Shown: piece by piece, positions 1-11,336 of the stretch
Numbering within the stretch: position 1 is the stretch's first letter
How the letters are laid out: every line of letters begins with the position of its first letter
Source: Luteimonas terrae
Lineage (GTDB): Bacteria > Pseudomonadota > Gammaproteobacteria > Xanthomonadales > Xanthomonadaceae
DNA: 64,000 bases
Assembly (NCBI RefSeq): GCF_004358165.1
Contig: NZ_SMTG01000004.1
Span: 124,001-188,000 of the forward strand
Direction: 5' to 3'
The notes under the pieces: generated by a model
Database searches by the model: none
The model's input: the letters and a program-made list of their open reading frames with translations, nothing else
What the model was told of the DNA's origin: nothing
Translations under genes and position numbers: made by a program

Positions 1-597
1 CGCACGCCGCTGGCGAGCATCTGGATCGGCAACCGCACCCGCGTGCCCGCGCATCACGATCTACCCGACAACCTCGCATGCGTGGTCGCGGGCCGCCGTC
101 GCTTCACGCTGTTTCCGCCGGAACAGATCGGGAACCTCTACATCGGTCCGCTCGACGTCACGCCGGCCGGACAGCCGGTCAGCCTCGTGGATCCGCAAGC
201 GCCCGATCTCGAACGATTTCCCCGTTTCAGCGAGGCTTGGGCACATGCGCAGGTCGCCGAACTCGGCCCCGGCGATGCGGTCCTAATTCCCAGCTTGTGG
301 TGGCACGCCATCGACGCGCTGGACGGCTTCAACGTGCTGGTGAACTACTGGTGGCGACGCACGCCGGACTGGATGGACGCCCCATTGAACGCGTTGATGG
401 CCGGTCTGCTCGCGATCCGCCAGTTGCCCGCGCACGAGCGCGCGCACTGGAAACACATGTTCGACCACTACGTCTTCGACGCGGACCACACGACTAGCGC
501 GCACATTCCCGAGACCGCACGCGGTGTGCTCGCGCCTTTCGATGAAGCCGGCGCCGCGAATCTGAGGCGCCTCCTGCGTCAGCGCCTCGAGCGGTAG
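1..597 (+). CDS. Cupin-like (JmjC/Cupin_8) protein, 5' end cut by window
   Basis: The frame is open from base 1, so the N-terminus lies outside the window; a GTG at 43 is internal. The 198 visible residues carry the cupin_8 pattern: an HHD metal-binding triplet near residue 18, then a strand ending in FTLFPPEQ, and later a second histidine in PSLWWHAID. Members of this family are 2-oxoglutarate/iron dioxygenase-like, but the substrate is unknown. In xanthomonads such genes often sit in carbohydrate-uptake loci beside tryptophan-halogenase-like genes, TonB receptors and LacI regulators (recalled knowledge). That fits the LacI and GH3 genes that follow. It converges on the LacI gene with a 16-base gap. 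Confidence 0.8.
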   Translation, partial: RTPLASIWIGNRTRVPAHHDLPDNLACVVAGRRRFTLFPPEQIGNLYIGPLDVTPAGQPVSLVDPQAPDLERFPRFSEAWAHAQVAELGPGDAVLIPSLWWHAIDALDGFNVLVNYWWRRTPDWMDAPLNALMAGLLAIRQLPAHERAHWKHMFDHYVFDADHTTSAHIPETARGVLAPFDEAGAANLRRLLRQRLER

Positions 598-613
598 GGC
601 AACACCGGACGCT

Positions 614-1621
614 TCAGCGCCTCACCGGCCCCGTCGACCTGCGCACCTGCAATTCGTAGGGCAGTTCCAGCGTCTGGCCGGCCTTGTCGTCGCGGATCGC
701 CTTGAGCAGTTCCAGACAGGCCACGCGGCCCATCTCGCGGCTCGGCTGACGCACCGTGGTCAGCGCCGGATAGATGTGGCGGGCGATGGGCATGTCGTCG
801 AAGCCGCAGACCGACACGTCCTTCGGCACCGACAGGCCGCGTTCGCAGATCGCGCAGATCGCGCCGGCTGCCATGTCGTCGTTCGCGGCGAAGATCGCGG
901 TTGGCGGCTGCGGCAGATCCAGCAGCTTGTTGGTCGCGTCGACGCCCGACTGGTGGAAGAACTTGCCCGCGACGACCAGGGAGGCATCGAAAGGGAGGCC
1001 GGCCTGCTTGAGGCCGTCGCGATAACCGGCCAGACGCCAAGCGCTGGCACCGTGCGCGGCATGGCCCTTGATGTGGGCGATGCGACGATGGCCGAGCCCT
1101 GCGAGATGCAGCACGACGTCGCGCGCGGCGCTGCGCTCGTCGACCACCGCGCCGATGCGCCGGTGCTCCTCCTTGGCCGAGACGCTGGCGTAGGGAATGC
1201 CGAGCGCCTCGAGGCGCGCGAGCAGCTTCACGTCGTCGGTGATCGGCGGCGTCAACACCACGCCGTCGATCTGCGACTGGGTGATCATCGATTCGACCTT
1301 GGCGACGATGTCCTTGGCCGTGTAGTCGACCGGCGCGAGCATCAGGTTGTAGTGCTGCGACTGGCAGGCGTCGAGCACGCCCAGCTCGACCTCCATCAGG
1401 TAGTTGCTCGACGGGTTGTCGTAGACCATCGCGACGAGATACGAGCGACGGCCTGCGAGCAGCCGCGCCGATGCCAACGGCCGGTACTGCAGCTTTTCCA
1501 CCGCAGCCTCGACGGCCACGCGCGTGCGCTCCGACACGTTCGGCTCGTTGTTGAGCACGCGCGAGACGGTCTTCATCGACACGCCCGCCGCCTCGGCGAC
1601 ATCCTCGATCCGCACACGCAT
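614..1621 (-). CDS. LacI-family transcriptional regulator
   Basis: The 335-residue protein starts with a LacI helix-turn-helix (RIEDVAEAAGVSMKTVSRVL, residues 3-22) followed by the hinge helix and a periplasmic-binding-protein-like sugar domain. I chose the ATG at 1621 because the helix-turn-helix begins right after it; an upstream in-frame ATG at 1657 would add 12 residues with no family match. It is divergent from the GH3 beta-glucosidase, and a near-perfect 14-base palindrome lies between them. The likely role is repression of glucoside uptake and hydrolysis, relieved by a sugar. The same 14-mer stands before the TonB receptor at 41297-43963, suggesting a two-locus regulon. The sugar effector cannot be read from the sequence. 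Confidence 0.92.
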   Translation of the reverse strand: MRVRIEDVAEAAGVSMKTVSRVLNNEPNVSERTRVAVEAAVEKLQYRPLASARLLAGRRSYLVAMVYDNPSSNYLMEVELGVLDACQSQHYNLMLAPVDYTAKDIVAKVESMITQSQIDGVVLTPPITDDVKLLARLEALGIPYASVSAKEEHRRIGAVVDERSAARDVVLHLAGLGHRRIAHIKGHAAHGASAWRLAGYRDGLKQAGLPFDASLVVAGKFFHQSGVDATNKLLDLPQPPTAIFAANDDMAAGAICAICERGLSVPKDVSVCGFDDMPIARHIYPALTTVRQPSREMGRVACLELLKAIRDDKAGQTLELPYELQVRRSTGPVRR

Positions 1622-1758
1622 GCTGTTCAATCCGGCCTGTCCGCCCCGGTCGCGCATTCTGCCAGACCCGGTGCATCATCGACGTACGTTCCGTCGGGCG
1701 CGCTATGACGCCCTGCAGCAAGCCTGTGCCGCCGCGCGCCGGTATGCTTGCCGCCTGC

Positions 1759-1772
1759 TGACAACGCTGTCA
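1759..1772. promoter_or_regulatory. Putative LacI-family operator before the GH3 gene
   Basis: TGACAACGCTGTCA is a palindrome with 12 of 14 positions paired and a central CG, the usual form of LacI-family operators. It lies in the divergent region, 51 bases before the GH3 start and about 138 bases before the LacI start. A TATGCT hexamer at 1743-1748 could be the -10 element of the GH3 promoter, which would put the operator near the transcription start. The identical 14-mer occurs at 44039-44052. The assignment to the adjacent regulator is an inference. Confidence 0.75.
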
Positions 1773-1823
1773 TCGCTGCCTCGCAGCCTGGCGCCCGCCT
1801 TCCACTCCTTCCGGAGCCCTTCG

Positions 1824-4424
1824 ATGATCCAGTCGCATCGCCCCGCCGCCCGCCCGTCCGTCCGTCGCGCCCTGTTGCCCGCGATGCTCGCCGCCCTCGT
1901 GTTCGGCGCCGGTTGCGCGCGCGACGAGACGCCCGTCGCCGCCGCTACGCCCGGGGCGCCTGCCGCGGCCCCGGCGGATGCCGGCGCGATCGACCCGGCG
2001 AACTGGCCCGACACCGCGTGGCCGCTGGCCGAAGACGCGGCGATGGAGCAGAAGATCACCGAACTGATGGCGACGATGACCGTCGAGGAGAAGGTCGGCC
2101 AGATCGTCCAGGGCGACATCGCCGACATCACGCCGGACGACCTGCGCAAGTACCGCCTGGGCTCGATCCTCGCCGGCGGCAACTCCGACCCGGGCGGCCG
2201 CTACGACGCCACGCCCGCCGAGTGGCTGGCGCTGGCCGACGCGTTCTGGGAAGCGTCGATGGACACCTCGGGCGGCGGCAAGGCGATCCCGGTGATCTTC
2301 GGCATCGACGCCGTGCACGGGCAGAGCAACATCGTCGGCGCGACGCTGTTCCCGCACAACATCGGTCTGGGCGCGACGCGCAATGCCGAGCTGATGCGCG
2401 AGATCGGCCGCGTCACCGCCATCGAAACCCGCACCACCGGCATGGAGTGGGCGTTCGCGCCGACCGTCGCCGTGCCGCAGGACGACCGCTGGGGCCGCAC
2501 CTACGAGGGCTACTCCGAATCGCCGGACGTCGTCGCGGCGTTTGCGCCGGCCGTCGTCGAAGGCATGCAGGGCAAGGCCGGCTCGCCCGATTTCCTCGAC
2601 GACCACCACGTCATGGTCTCGGTGAAGCATTACCTCGGCGACGGCGGCACCGCCGGCGGCAAGGACCAGGGCGAAACCGCGGTCACCGAGGCGCAGCTGC
2701 GCGACATCCACGGCGCGGGCTATCCGCCGGCGATCGCCGCGGGCGCGCAGGCGGTCATGGCCTCGTTCAACAGCGTGCACGGCCAGCGCATGCACGGACA
2801 CAAGGCGCTGCTGACCGATGTGCTCAAGGACCGGATGAACTTCGGCGGTTTCGTCGTCGGCGACTGGAACGGCCACGGCCAGCTGCCGGGCTGCACCACC
2901 ACCGATTGCGCGTCCACCTTCAACGCCGGCCTCGACATGGCGATGGCGCCCGACAGCTGGCGCGGCCTGTACGACAGCACGGTCAAGCACGTGCAGTCGG
3001 GCGAGATTCCGATGGCGCGCCTCGACGATGCCGTGCGCCGCATCCTGCGCGTCAAGTTCCGCATGGGGCTGTTCGATGCGCCCAGGCCATCAGAGCGCGC
3101 GCTCGGCGGCAAGTTCGAACTGCTCGGCGCGCCCGAGCATCGCGAAGTCGCGCGCCGCGCGGTGCGCGAATCGCTGGTGCTGCTGAAGAACGACGGCGTG
3201 CTGCCGCTGGCGCCGAAGCAGCGCGTGCTCGTCGCTGGCGACGGCGCCGACGACATGGGCAAGCAGTCCGGCGGCTGGACGCTCAACTGGCAGGGCACCG
3301 GCACCAAGCGCGCCGATTACCCGAACGCCGACACCATCTGGGACGGCATCCGCGCCCAGGTCACCGCGGCCGGCGGTACCGCGCAGCTCGCGGTGGATGG
3401 CAAGTACCGGCAGAAGCCGGACGTGGCGATCGTCGTGTTCGGCGAAGACCCGTATGCGGAATTCCTCGGCGACCTGCCCAACCTGCTCTACAAGCCCGGC
3501 AACGATGCGGACCTCGAACTGGTCAAGCGCCTGCGCGCAGAAGGCATTCCGGTGGTGTCGGTGTTCCTGAGCGGTCGTCCGCTGTGGATGAACCGCGAGA
3601 TCAACGCGTCCAACGCTTTCGTCGCCGCGTGGCTGCCGGGCTCGGAAGGCGCGGGCGTCGCCGACGTGCTGCTGCAGGGCGCGGACGGTAAGCCGCAACA
3701 CGACTTCAAGGGCAAGCTGAGCTTCTCGTGGCCGCGCCGCGGCGACCAGTACGTCAACAACGTCGGCATGGAGGGCTACGACCCGCTGTTCGCGTTCGGC
3801 CACGGCCTGACCTACGCCGATGACGGCAACCTCGCGCCGCTGCCGGAAGAGTCCGGCGTCAGCGCCGAGGACGGCAAGGAGGCCGGCTACTTCGCACGCG
3901 GTGTGCCCGGCCCGGGCCTGCGCCTGGTCGTGACCGGCGCCGACGGCCGCGGCGCCGACGTGCTGCATCCGCGCGTCGCCACGCCGGACGGCACGCTCAC
4001 GCTGGCCGCGGTCGACTACAAGACCCAGGAGGGCGCGCGCCTGCTGACCTGGACCGGCAATGCCACCGCCGAACTGCTGTCGCATTCGCCGTTCGATCTG
4101 GCCCGCGAAACCAATGGTGATTCGCTGCTGCTGGCGACGCTGCGCGTGGATGCCCTGCCCGCTTCGAACGACGTCGTGCTGTTCGCCGGCTGCGGCGAAG
4201 GCTGCAAGGCCGAACTGCCGATCGGCCAGTGGCTGTCGACGCTGCCGCGCGGCGAGTGGGTGACGGCCGGCGTGCCGCTGAAGTGCCTGACCACGGCCGG
4301 CCTCGATGCCGCGCGCGTCAGCACCCCGTTCGCGATCCGTGCGCCGGCCGGTCTGACGCTCGGCATGGCCGATATCCGCATCGGCACCGAGGCGACGCAC
4401 CGGCTCGACTGCAAGACGCAGTAA
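1824..4424 (+). CDS. GH3 beta-glucosidase / 1,4-beta-glucan glucohydrolase, lipoprotein
   Basis: The 866-residue exported enzyme should release glucose from the ends of beta-glucans or aryl glucosides. The ATG at 1824 follows a GGAG site at 1812 and begins a lipoprotein signal peptide ending in FGAGC (Cys about residue 31). The GH3 N-domain shows the DAVHGQ motif, the RTYEGY segment, the KHYLGDGGT substrate loop and the nucleophile Asp347 in GFVVGDWNGH. The C-terminal GH3 domain follows (LVLLKNDGVLPL). A further beta-rich domain of about 200 residues matches the ExoP-type extension seen in xanthomonad glucohydrolases. An in-frame opening back to 1524 overlaps the LacI gene and is not used. 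It is probably controlled by the divergent LacI regulator. Confidence 0.93.
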   Translation: MIQSHRPAARPSVRRALLPAMLAALVFGAGCARDETPVAAATPGAPAAAPADAGAIDPANWPDTAWPLAEDAAMEQKITELMATMTVEEKVGQIVQGDIADITPDDLRKYRLGSILAGGNSDPGGRYDATPAEWLALADAFWEASMDTSGGGKAIPVIFGIDAVHGQSNIVGATLFPHNIGLGATRNAELMREIGRVTAIETRTTGMEWAFAPTVAVPQDDRWGRTYEGYSESPDVVAAFAPAVVEGMQGKAGSPDFLDDHHVMVSVKHYLGDGGTAGGKDQGETAVTEAQLRDIHGAGYPPAIAAGAQAVMASFNSVHGQRMHGHKALLTDVLKDRMNFGGFVVGDWNGHGQLPGCTTTDCASTFNAGLDMAMAPDSWRGLYDSTVKHVQSGEIPMARLDDAVRRILRVKFRMGLFDAPRPSERALGGKFELLGAPEHREVARRAVRESLVLLKNDGVLPLAPKQRVLVAGDGADDMGKQSGGWTLNWQGTGTKRADYPNADTIWDGIRAQVTAAGGTAQLAVDGKYRQKPDVAIVVFGEDPYAEFLGDLPNLLYKPGNDADLELVKRLRAEGIPVVSVFLSGRPLWMNREINASNAFVAAWLPGSEGAGVADVLLQGADGKPQHDFKGKLSFSWPRRGDQYVNNVGMEGYDPLFAFGHGLTYADDGNLAPLPEESGVSAEDGKEAGYFARGVPGPGLRLVVTGADGRGADVLHPRVATPDGTLTLAAVDYKTQEGARLLTWTGNATAELLSHSPFDLARETNGDSLLLATLRVDALPASNDVVLFAGCGEGCKAELPIGQWLSTLPRGEWVTAGVPLKCLTTAGLDAARVSTPFAIRAPAGLTLGMADIRIGTEATHRLDCKTQ

Positions 4425-4447
4425 GCGCTGAAGCGATCCACGCCTTC

Positions 4448-4463
4448 CCCCCGCCTGCGGGGG
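4448..4463. terminator. Hairpin after the GH3 gene
   Basis: CCCCCGC and GCGGGGG form a 7-base perfect stem around a 2-base turn, 23 bases after the GH3 stop. No T-run follows, so it is a weak intrinsic terminator at best. The sequence resembles a short palindrome common in proteobacterial intergenic DNA. The rest of 4425-4617 shows nothing else. Confidence 0.45.
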
Positions 4464-4617
4464 AGGGCGTCGTTCACCACAGACGCCGCCCATACAGGCG
4501 GCGTCGTCATCTCCGCGCCCCAAGCCCCACCACCGCAACGCTGCGTGCGCCCTGCCTCCACGCCGGCCACGGGTCACGCGCCTAGACTCGACGCACCTGC
4601 CTGCGGAGCGCTGTCCC

Positions 4618-5313
4618 ATGATCGATTTCCACTACTGGCCCACCCCCAACGGCCACAAGGTCACCCTGTTCCTCGAAGAAGCCGGTCTCGACTACAGCAT
4701 CCACCCGGTCAATATCGGCAAGGGCGACCAGTTCAGGCCCGAATACCTCGCGTTCTCGCCGAACAACAAGATGCCGGCGATCGTCGACCACGCGCCCGCC
4801 GACGGCGGCAAGCTCCAGACGGTGTTCGAGTCCGGCGCCATCCTGCTGTACCTGGCCGAGAAGACCGGGCAGTTCCTGTCGACCGATCCGCGCGTGCGCA
4901 TCGAGACGCTGGAATGGCTGTTCTGGCAGATGGCCGGCCTCGGGCCGATGACCGGCCAGTACGGACACTTCAACGTCTACGCCCCGGAAAAGATTCCGTA
5001 TGCCATCGAGCGTTACACCAACGAGGCCAACCGCCTGCTGCAGGTGCTCGACACGCACCTGAAGGGCCGCGACTTCATCGCCGGCAACGCGTACTCGATC
5101 GCCGACATGGCCACGTATCCGTGGATCGGCGTCTACGACAAGGCCCCGATCGACATGACGCCGTATCCGGAGGTGCAGCGCTGGCACGCCGCGATCAAGG
5201 CCCGCCCGGCCACCGCACGCGCCTATGCGAAGGCGAAAGAGATCAATCCCGACGCCGGCAAGGCGATGAGCGACGACGAGAAGAAACTGCTGTTCGGGCA
5301 GGGCCGTCGCTGA
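4618..5313 (+). CDS. Glutathione S-transferase family protein, YfcG (Nu) type
   Basis: The 231-residue cytoplasmic protein has a thioredoxin-fold N-domain and an all-helical C-domain. The segment TPNGHKVTLFLEEAGLDY near the N-terminus, SPNNKMPAIVDH, and ESGAILLYLAEK are those of YfcG/YghU-like Nu-class proteins. That class lacks a classical catalytic Tyr or Ser and acts as a disulfide-bond or organic peroxide reductase using two bound glutathiones. The substrate here is unknown. It has its own intergenic region on both sides and appears monocistronic. Confidence 0.9.
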   Translation: MIDFHYWPTPNGHKVTLFLEEAGLDYSIHPVNIGKGDQFRPEYLAFSPNNKMPAIVDHAPADGGKLQTVFESGAILLYLAEKTGQFLSTDPRVRIETLEWLFWQMAGLGPMTGQYGHFNVYAPEKIPYAIERYTNEANRLLQVLDTHLKGRDFIAGNAYSIADMATYPWIGVYDKAPIDMTPYPEVQRWHAAIKARPATARAYAKAKEINPDAGKAMSDDEKKLLFGQGRR

Positions 5314-5389
5314 TCGGCACCGCATGGCGGGATGCATCGCCACGCATTCCCGCCTAGCATCGGCCGACCCACCGGATCAGGGACGACCG

Positions 5390-8072
<2,683 letters not shown>

Positions 8073-8083
8073 GGAACACGCGC

Positions 8084-8587
8084 ATGTCGACGCGCCCGCC
8101 GCCGTTGCCGCCGCACGTACCGCCCGCGGCAGCGGCGCCGCGCGGCTGGTGGCAGCGCCACTGGAAATGGGCATTGCCGGTCGTGGTGGTGGGCGTGTTC
8201 GCGATGCTCGTCGCGTGCGCGGCGGGACTGCTGTTCGCGCTGCGCGGCACGATGATGGGGTCGGACGTCTACCGCGACGCGATGGCGCGCGCGGTCGCAC
8301 ATCCCGAACTCGTGGCGGCGCTGGGCGAGCCGGTCGAAGCGGGCTTCATGCCGATGGGGTCGATCAGCCGGTCCAACGAGGACGGCGGCTCCGGCCGCGC
8401 CGATCTGGTCATCGGCTTGTCCGGCCCGCGCGGCGAAGGCCACCTTGTCGCGACGGCCGATCGAAGACTCGGCGCCTGGACCTGGGAATCGCTGGTCTTC
8501 GTGCCCGAGGGCGGCGGTGTGGACGACGCGATCCTGATCGCCGACGAGCACGAGCCGGTCGAACACCACGCCGCATCGGCACCGTGA
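8084..8587 (+). CDS. Single-pass membrane protein with Coa1-like domain
   Basis: The 167-residue protein starts at ATG 8084, 11 bases after the peptidase stop, behind GAGGAA. It has a proline-rich N-terminal tail, one transmembrane helix (WALPVVVVGVFAMLVACAAG, about residues 29-48), and an outer domain. That domain contains the pattern 'AVAHPELVAALGEPV ... SGPRGEGHLVATA' recalling the cytochrome c oxidase assembly factor Coa1 family. A direct role in oxidase assembly is not shown, because many bacterial members of this fold have no assigned function. It is probably co-transcribed with the upstream peptidase. Confidence 0.75.
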   Translation: MSTRPPPLPPHVPPAAAAPRGWWQRHWKWALPVVVVGVFAMLVACAAGLLFALRGTMMGSDVYRDAMARAVAHPELVAALGEPVEAGFMPMGSISRSNEDGGSGRADLVIGLSGPRGEGHLVATADRRLGAWTWESLVFVPEGGGVDDAILIADEHEPVEHHAASAP

Positions 8588-8657
8588 CATCCGGGCCATT
8601 GCCCGCGCGCGCACGAGCGCATACGGTCGGCGCCTGACCTGCCGCCCGGAGCCCCGC

Positions 8658-10454
8658 ATGAAACCCCTCGTCCTCGCGATCGCCCTGTCGCTCGCCACGC
8701 CGTTCGCCGCGTTCGCCCACACCGACGAGGCCAAGGCCGCCACGGCCGCATCGCAGGCGGCCGCTCCCGCCTGGGTCGCACGCAGCAACGCACTGGCGCA
8801 GATCCTGATCGACGCGCAGGCGCCGTTCCAGCCCGAGTCGGCCGGCTTCTTCGGCATTCCGGGCTACGACGACCAGGTCGCCGATTTCGGACCGGACAAT
8901 GCCGCCCGATATCGCACGGCGATGGCCGGCGCGCGCGCCAAATTGCAGACCCAGCTCGAACTCGAGCGCGACGCCAACGTGCGCCAGGACCTGCAGATCC
9001 TGCTCAAGAGCATCGACGAGAGCGTCGAGGGCAGCACGCTCGAGGAGTGCTACCTGCTGCCGTGGACCGATGCGCCGGAGCTGGTCTTCAGCGGCATCAA
9101 CGGCCTGCTGTCGGCGCAGACGCCGCCCGAGCGTCGCGCGCACGCGTTGGCGCGCCTCCAGCGCTACGCCGGCCTGACCGAAGGCAGCACGCCCATCACC
9201 ACGCTCGCGCGCCAGCGCTACGAGGAGCGCCTGTCGAATCCCGAGCTGCTGCAGCCGACGAAGCTCGAAGTGCAGCGCGCGCTCGACAGCGCCGACACCT
9301 ACATCGCCGGCATCCGCGAACTGTTCGAGGAATACAAGATCGAAGGTGCCGAACCGGCGCTCGATGCGATGGCTAAGGAAATCACCGCCTACGCCGACTG
9401 GACCCGCCGCACGGTGCTGCCGAAGGCGCGCGAAGACACGCGCCTGCCGCCCGAACTCTACGCCTTCGGGCTCAAGCAGTACGGCACCGATGTCGACCCG
9501 CAGCTGCTGATGCAGCGCGCGCAACTGGCCTTCATGGAAATCCGCGCGCAGATGCAGCAGCTCGCGCCGCTGGTCGCGAAAGAGAAGGGCATTGCAGCGA
9601 CCGACTACCGCGGCGTCATCACCGCGCTCAAGCGCGACACGATTCCCAACGACGAGCTCGAAGCCAGCTACCGCGACGTCATCGACGCGATCGACCCGAT
9701 CATCGAGCGCGAGAACATCGTCGACGTGCCGCAGCGGCAGATGCAGATGCGTCTGGGCTCGGAAGCCGAATCGGCGGCGTCGCCGGCGCCGCACTTCCGC
9801 CCCGCGCCGCTGGTCGGCAATACCGGGCAGCAGGGCACCTTCGTGCTGCCGCTGGGCAATCCGGGCGGCGACGGCGCGGGCGATGCCTACGACGACTTCA
9901 ACTTCGACGCCGTGCGCTGGACGCTCTCGGCGCACGAAGGCCGTCCCGGCCACGAACTGCAGTTCACCGCGATGGTCGAGCGCGGCGTGTCGCTGGCGCG
10001 CTCGATGTTCGCGTTCAACTCGGTCAACGTCGAAGGCTGGGCGCTGTATGCCGAGGCCGAACTGGTGCCGTACGAGCCCCTCGACGGCCAGCTGATCGCG
10101 CTGCAGTTCCGCCTGCTGCGCGCCGCCCGCGCGATGCTCGATCCGATGCTCAACCTGGGCCTGATCGACCGCGAGCGCGCCGGCCGCGTGTTGACCGAAG
10201 AGGTCATGCTGTCGCCCGCGATGGCGCGCCAGGAGCTGGACCGCTACACCTTCAACGCGCCGGGTCAGGCGACCAGCTACTTCTACGGCTACACCCGCAT
10301 CCTCGAACTGCGCATGCGCACCGAGCTTGCGCTGGGCGAGAAGTTCGATCGCCGCGCCTTCAACAATTTCCTGCTCGACCAGGGTCTGCTGCCGCCCGAC
10401 CAGCTGGCCGAAGCGGTGGAGACCACGTTCATTCCGGCGCAGTTGAGGCGCTGA
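8658..10454 (+). CDS. DUF885 family exported protein
   Basis: The 598-residue protein has a clear signal peptide (MKPLVLAIALSLATPFAAFA) and the DUF885 signature HEGRPGHELQF starting at His426, with EGWALYAE following about 30 residues later. These motifs resemble zinc-peptidase helices, and the family is thought to be peptidase-like, but no reaction is established that I can cite. The length is typical. It ends before a perfect 9-base hairpin and converges on the DUF218 gene. Confidence 0.88.
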   Translation: MKPLVLAIALSLATPFAAFAHTDEAKAATAASQAAAPAWVARSNALAQILIDAQAPFQPESAGFFGIPGYDDQVADFGPDNAARYRTAMAGARAKLQTQLELERDANVRQDLQILLKSIDESVEGSTLEECYLLPWTDAPELVFSGINGLLSAQTPPERRAHALARLQRYAGLTEGSTPITTLARQRYEERLSNPELLQPTKLEVQRALDSADTYIAGIRELFEEYKIEGAEPALDAMAKEITAYADWTRRTVLPKAREDTRLPPELYAFGLKQYGTDVDPQLLMQRAQLAFMEIRAQMQQLAPLVAKEKGIAATDYRGVITALKRDTIPNDELEASYRDVIDAIDPIIERENIVDVPQRQMQMRLGSEAESAASPAPHFRPAPLVGNTGQQGTFVLPLGNPGGDGAGDAYDDFNFDAVRWTLSAHEGRPGHELQFTAMVERGVSLARSMFAFNSVNVEGWALYAEAELVPYEPLDGQLIALQFRLLRAARAMLDPMLNLGLIDRERAGRVLTEEVMLSPAMARQELDRYTFNAPGQATSYFYGYTRILELRMRTELALGEKFDRRAFNNFLLDQGLLPPDQLAEAVETTFIPAQLRR

Positions 10455-10467
10455 GCGGCTTGTGCCC

Positions 10468-10491
10468 GTTCCGCGCCGGACAGCGCGGAAC
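10468..10491. terminator. Hairpin between convergent genes
   Basis: GTTCCGCGC and GCGCGGAAC form a perfect 9-base stem with a 6-base loop between the DUF885 stop (10454) and the DUF218 stop (10501). It has no T-run on either side, but its position suits a bidirectional terminator. Confidence 0.55.
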
Positions 10492-10500
10492 GCGGCGCCC

Positions 10501-11205
10501 TCAGCGCAGCCGCGCCAGGATCCGTTCATGGCCGATCAGCCGCGCCCAGCGCGCGCCGATGTCGAGCCAGCAGACGTAGGCCGCCTCGCCGGCGATGCGC
10601 CACAGCGTCGCCGGGTGCCACGGCAGCGCAGGTTCAGCCGCGCACAGTTCCCAGTCCAGCCCGAGGCCGCGGGCGAACAGGGCGCAGCGCGCGAGGTGGT
10701 AGCGGCTGCTGAGCAGGGTGACCTGCCGGTGCGGCGCGTCGGGATCGACCGCCGCGGCGGTCAGCAGGCTGCGGGCATTGCGCAGGTTCTGCAGCGTGTC
10801 GCGCGAAGCGTCCTCGAGCACCAGCGGCGCGTCGTCCGGCACGCCGAGCGCGTGCAGCGCATCGCGGGCGAGGGCCGCCTCGGTCGGCCGGCCGGCGGGG
10901 CCGCCGCCGAGCAGCAGCACGCTGGCCGGCGTGTGCGAGGTCCACAGCGAGGCCGCGCGCGACAGCCGGGCCTGGAAGTCGGCATCCAGCCGGCCCTGCG
11001 GCGCATGCTTGCCGAACACCAGCACGCATTCGCCGCGCACCGGCACGCTGGGCGCGTTGCGGGCCACCCGCCACACGTGGACGACATAGCCCAGGTAGAC
11101 CAGTCCGCAGCTCAGCAGACAGGCCGCCGCGGTCACCGCGAGCGTATGCAGCGCATCGCGATCGGACAGCATGTTCAGGCGGTGCAGCAGGCGGGTGCGG
11201 GCCAT
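10501..11205 (-). CDS. DUF218 (YdcF/SanA/ElyC-like) membrane protein
   Basis: The 234-residue protein has one N-terminal membrane helix (TLAVTAAACLLSCGLVYLGY) and a DUF218 domain: VLVFGKHAP, then SVLLLGGGPAGRPTEA, then ASRDTLQNLRNA and LLSSRYHLARC. Those are the conserved strand, glycine loop, N-x-x-N-A and S-x-x-H-x-x-R elements of the family. Relatives act in envelope or vancomycin-resistance phenotypes (SanA, ElyC), but the reaction is unknown. It is divergent from the pigment ketosynthase and may belong to the pigment locus, as similar genes border such clusters. Confidence 0.85.
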   Translation of the reverse strand: MARTRLLHRLNMLSDRDALHTLAVTAAACLLSCGLVYLGYVVHVWRVARNAPSVPVRGECVLVFGKHAPQGRLDADFQARLSRAASLWTSHTPASVLLLGGGPAGRPTEAALARDALHALGVPDDAPLVLEDASRDTLQNLRNARSLLTAAAVDPDAPHRQVTLLSSRYHLARCALFARGLGLDWELCAAEPALPWHPATLWRIAGEAAYVCWLDIGARWARLIGHERILARLR

Positions 11206-11336
11206 CGCGCGAGGGGGTCTGCAAGGCGTCCGGGCCGGGGCGGACCCTGCAGTCTAGCCTCACCGCCCTGTGGCTATACTCGGGCGCTTGATTGCCCCGG
11301 ACCTGCTGCGTGCCTGAACCGTTGTCTCCGTCGCCG

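Noticed and set aside
1524-1823. Upstream extension of the GH3 frame
   Set aside because: It runs over the LacI gene and operator and precedes a clear signal peptide with a ribosome site at 1812.
3090-4619. A 509-codon open frame on the minus strand
   Set aside because: It is antisense to the GH3 gene and is the usual high-GC shadow.
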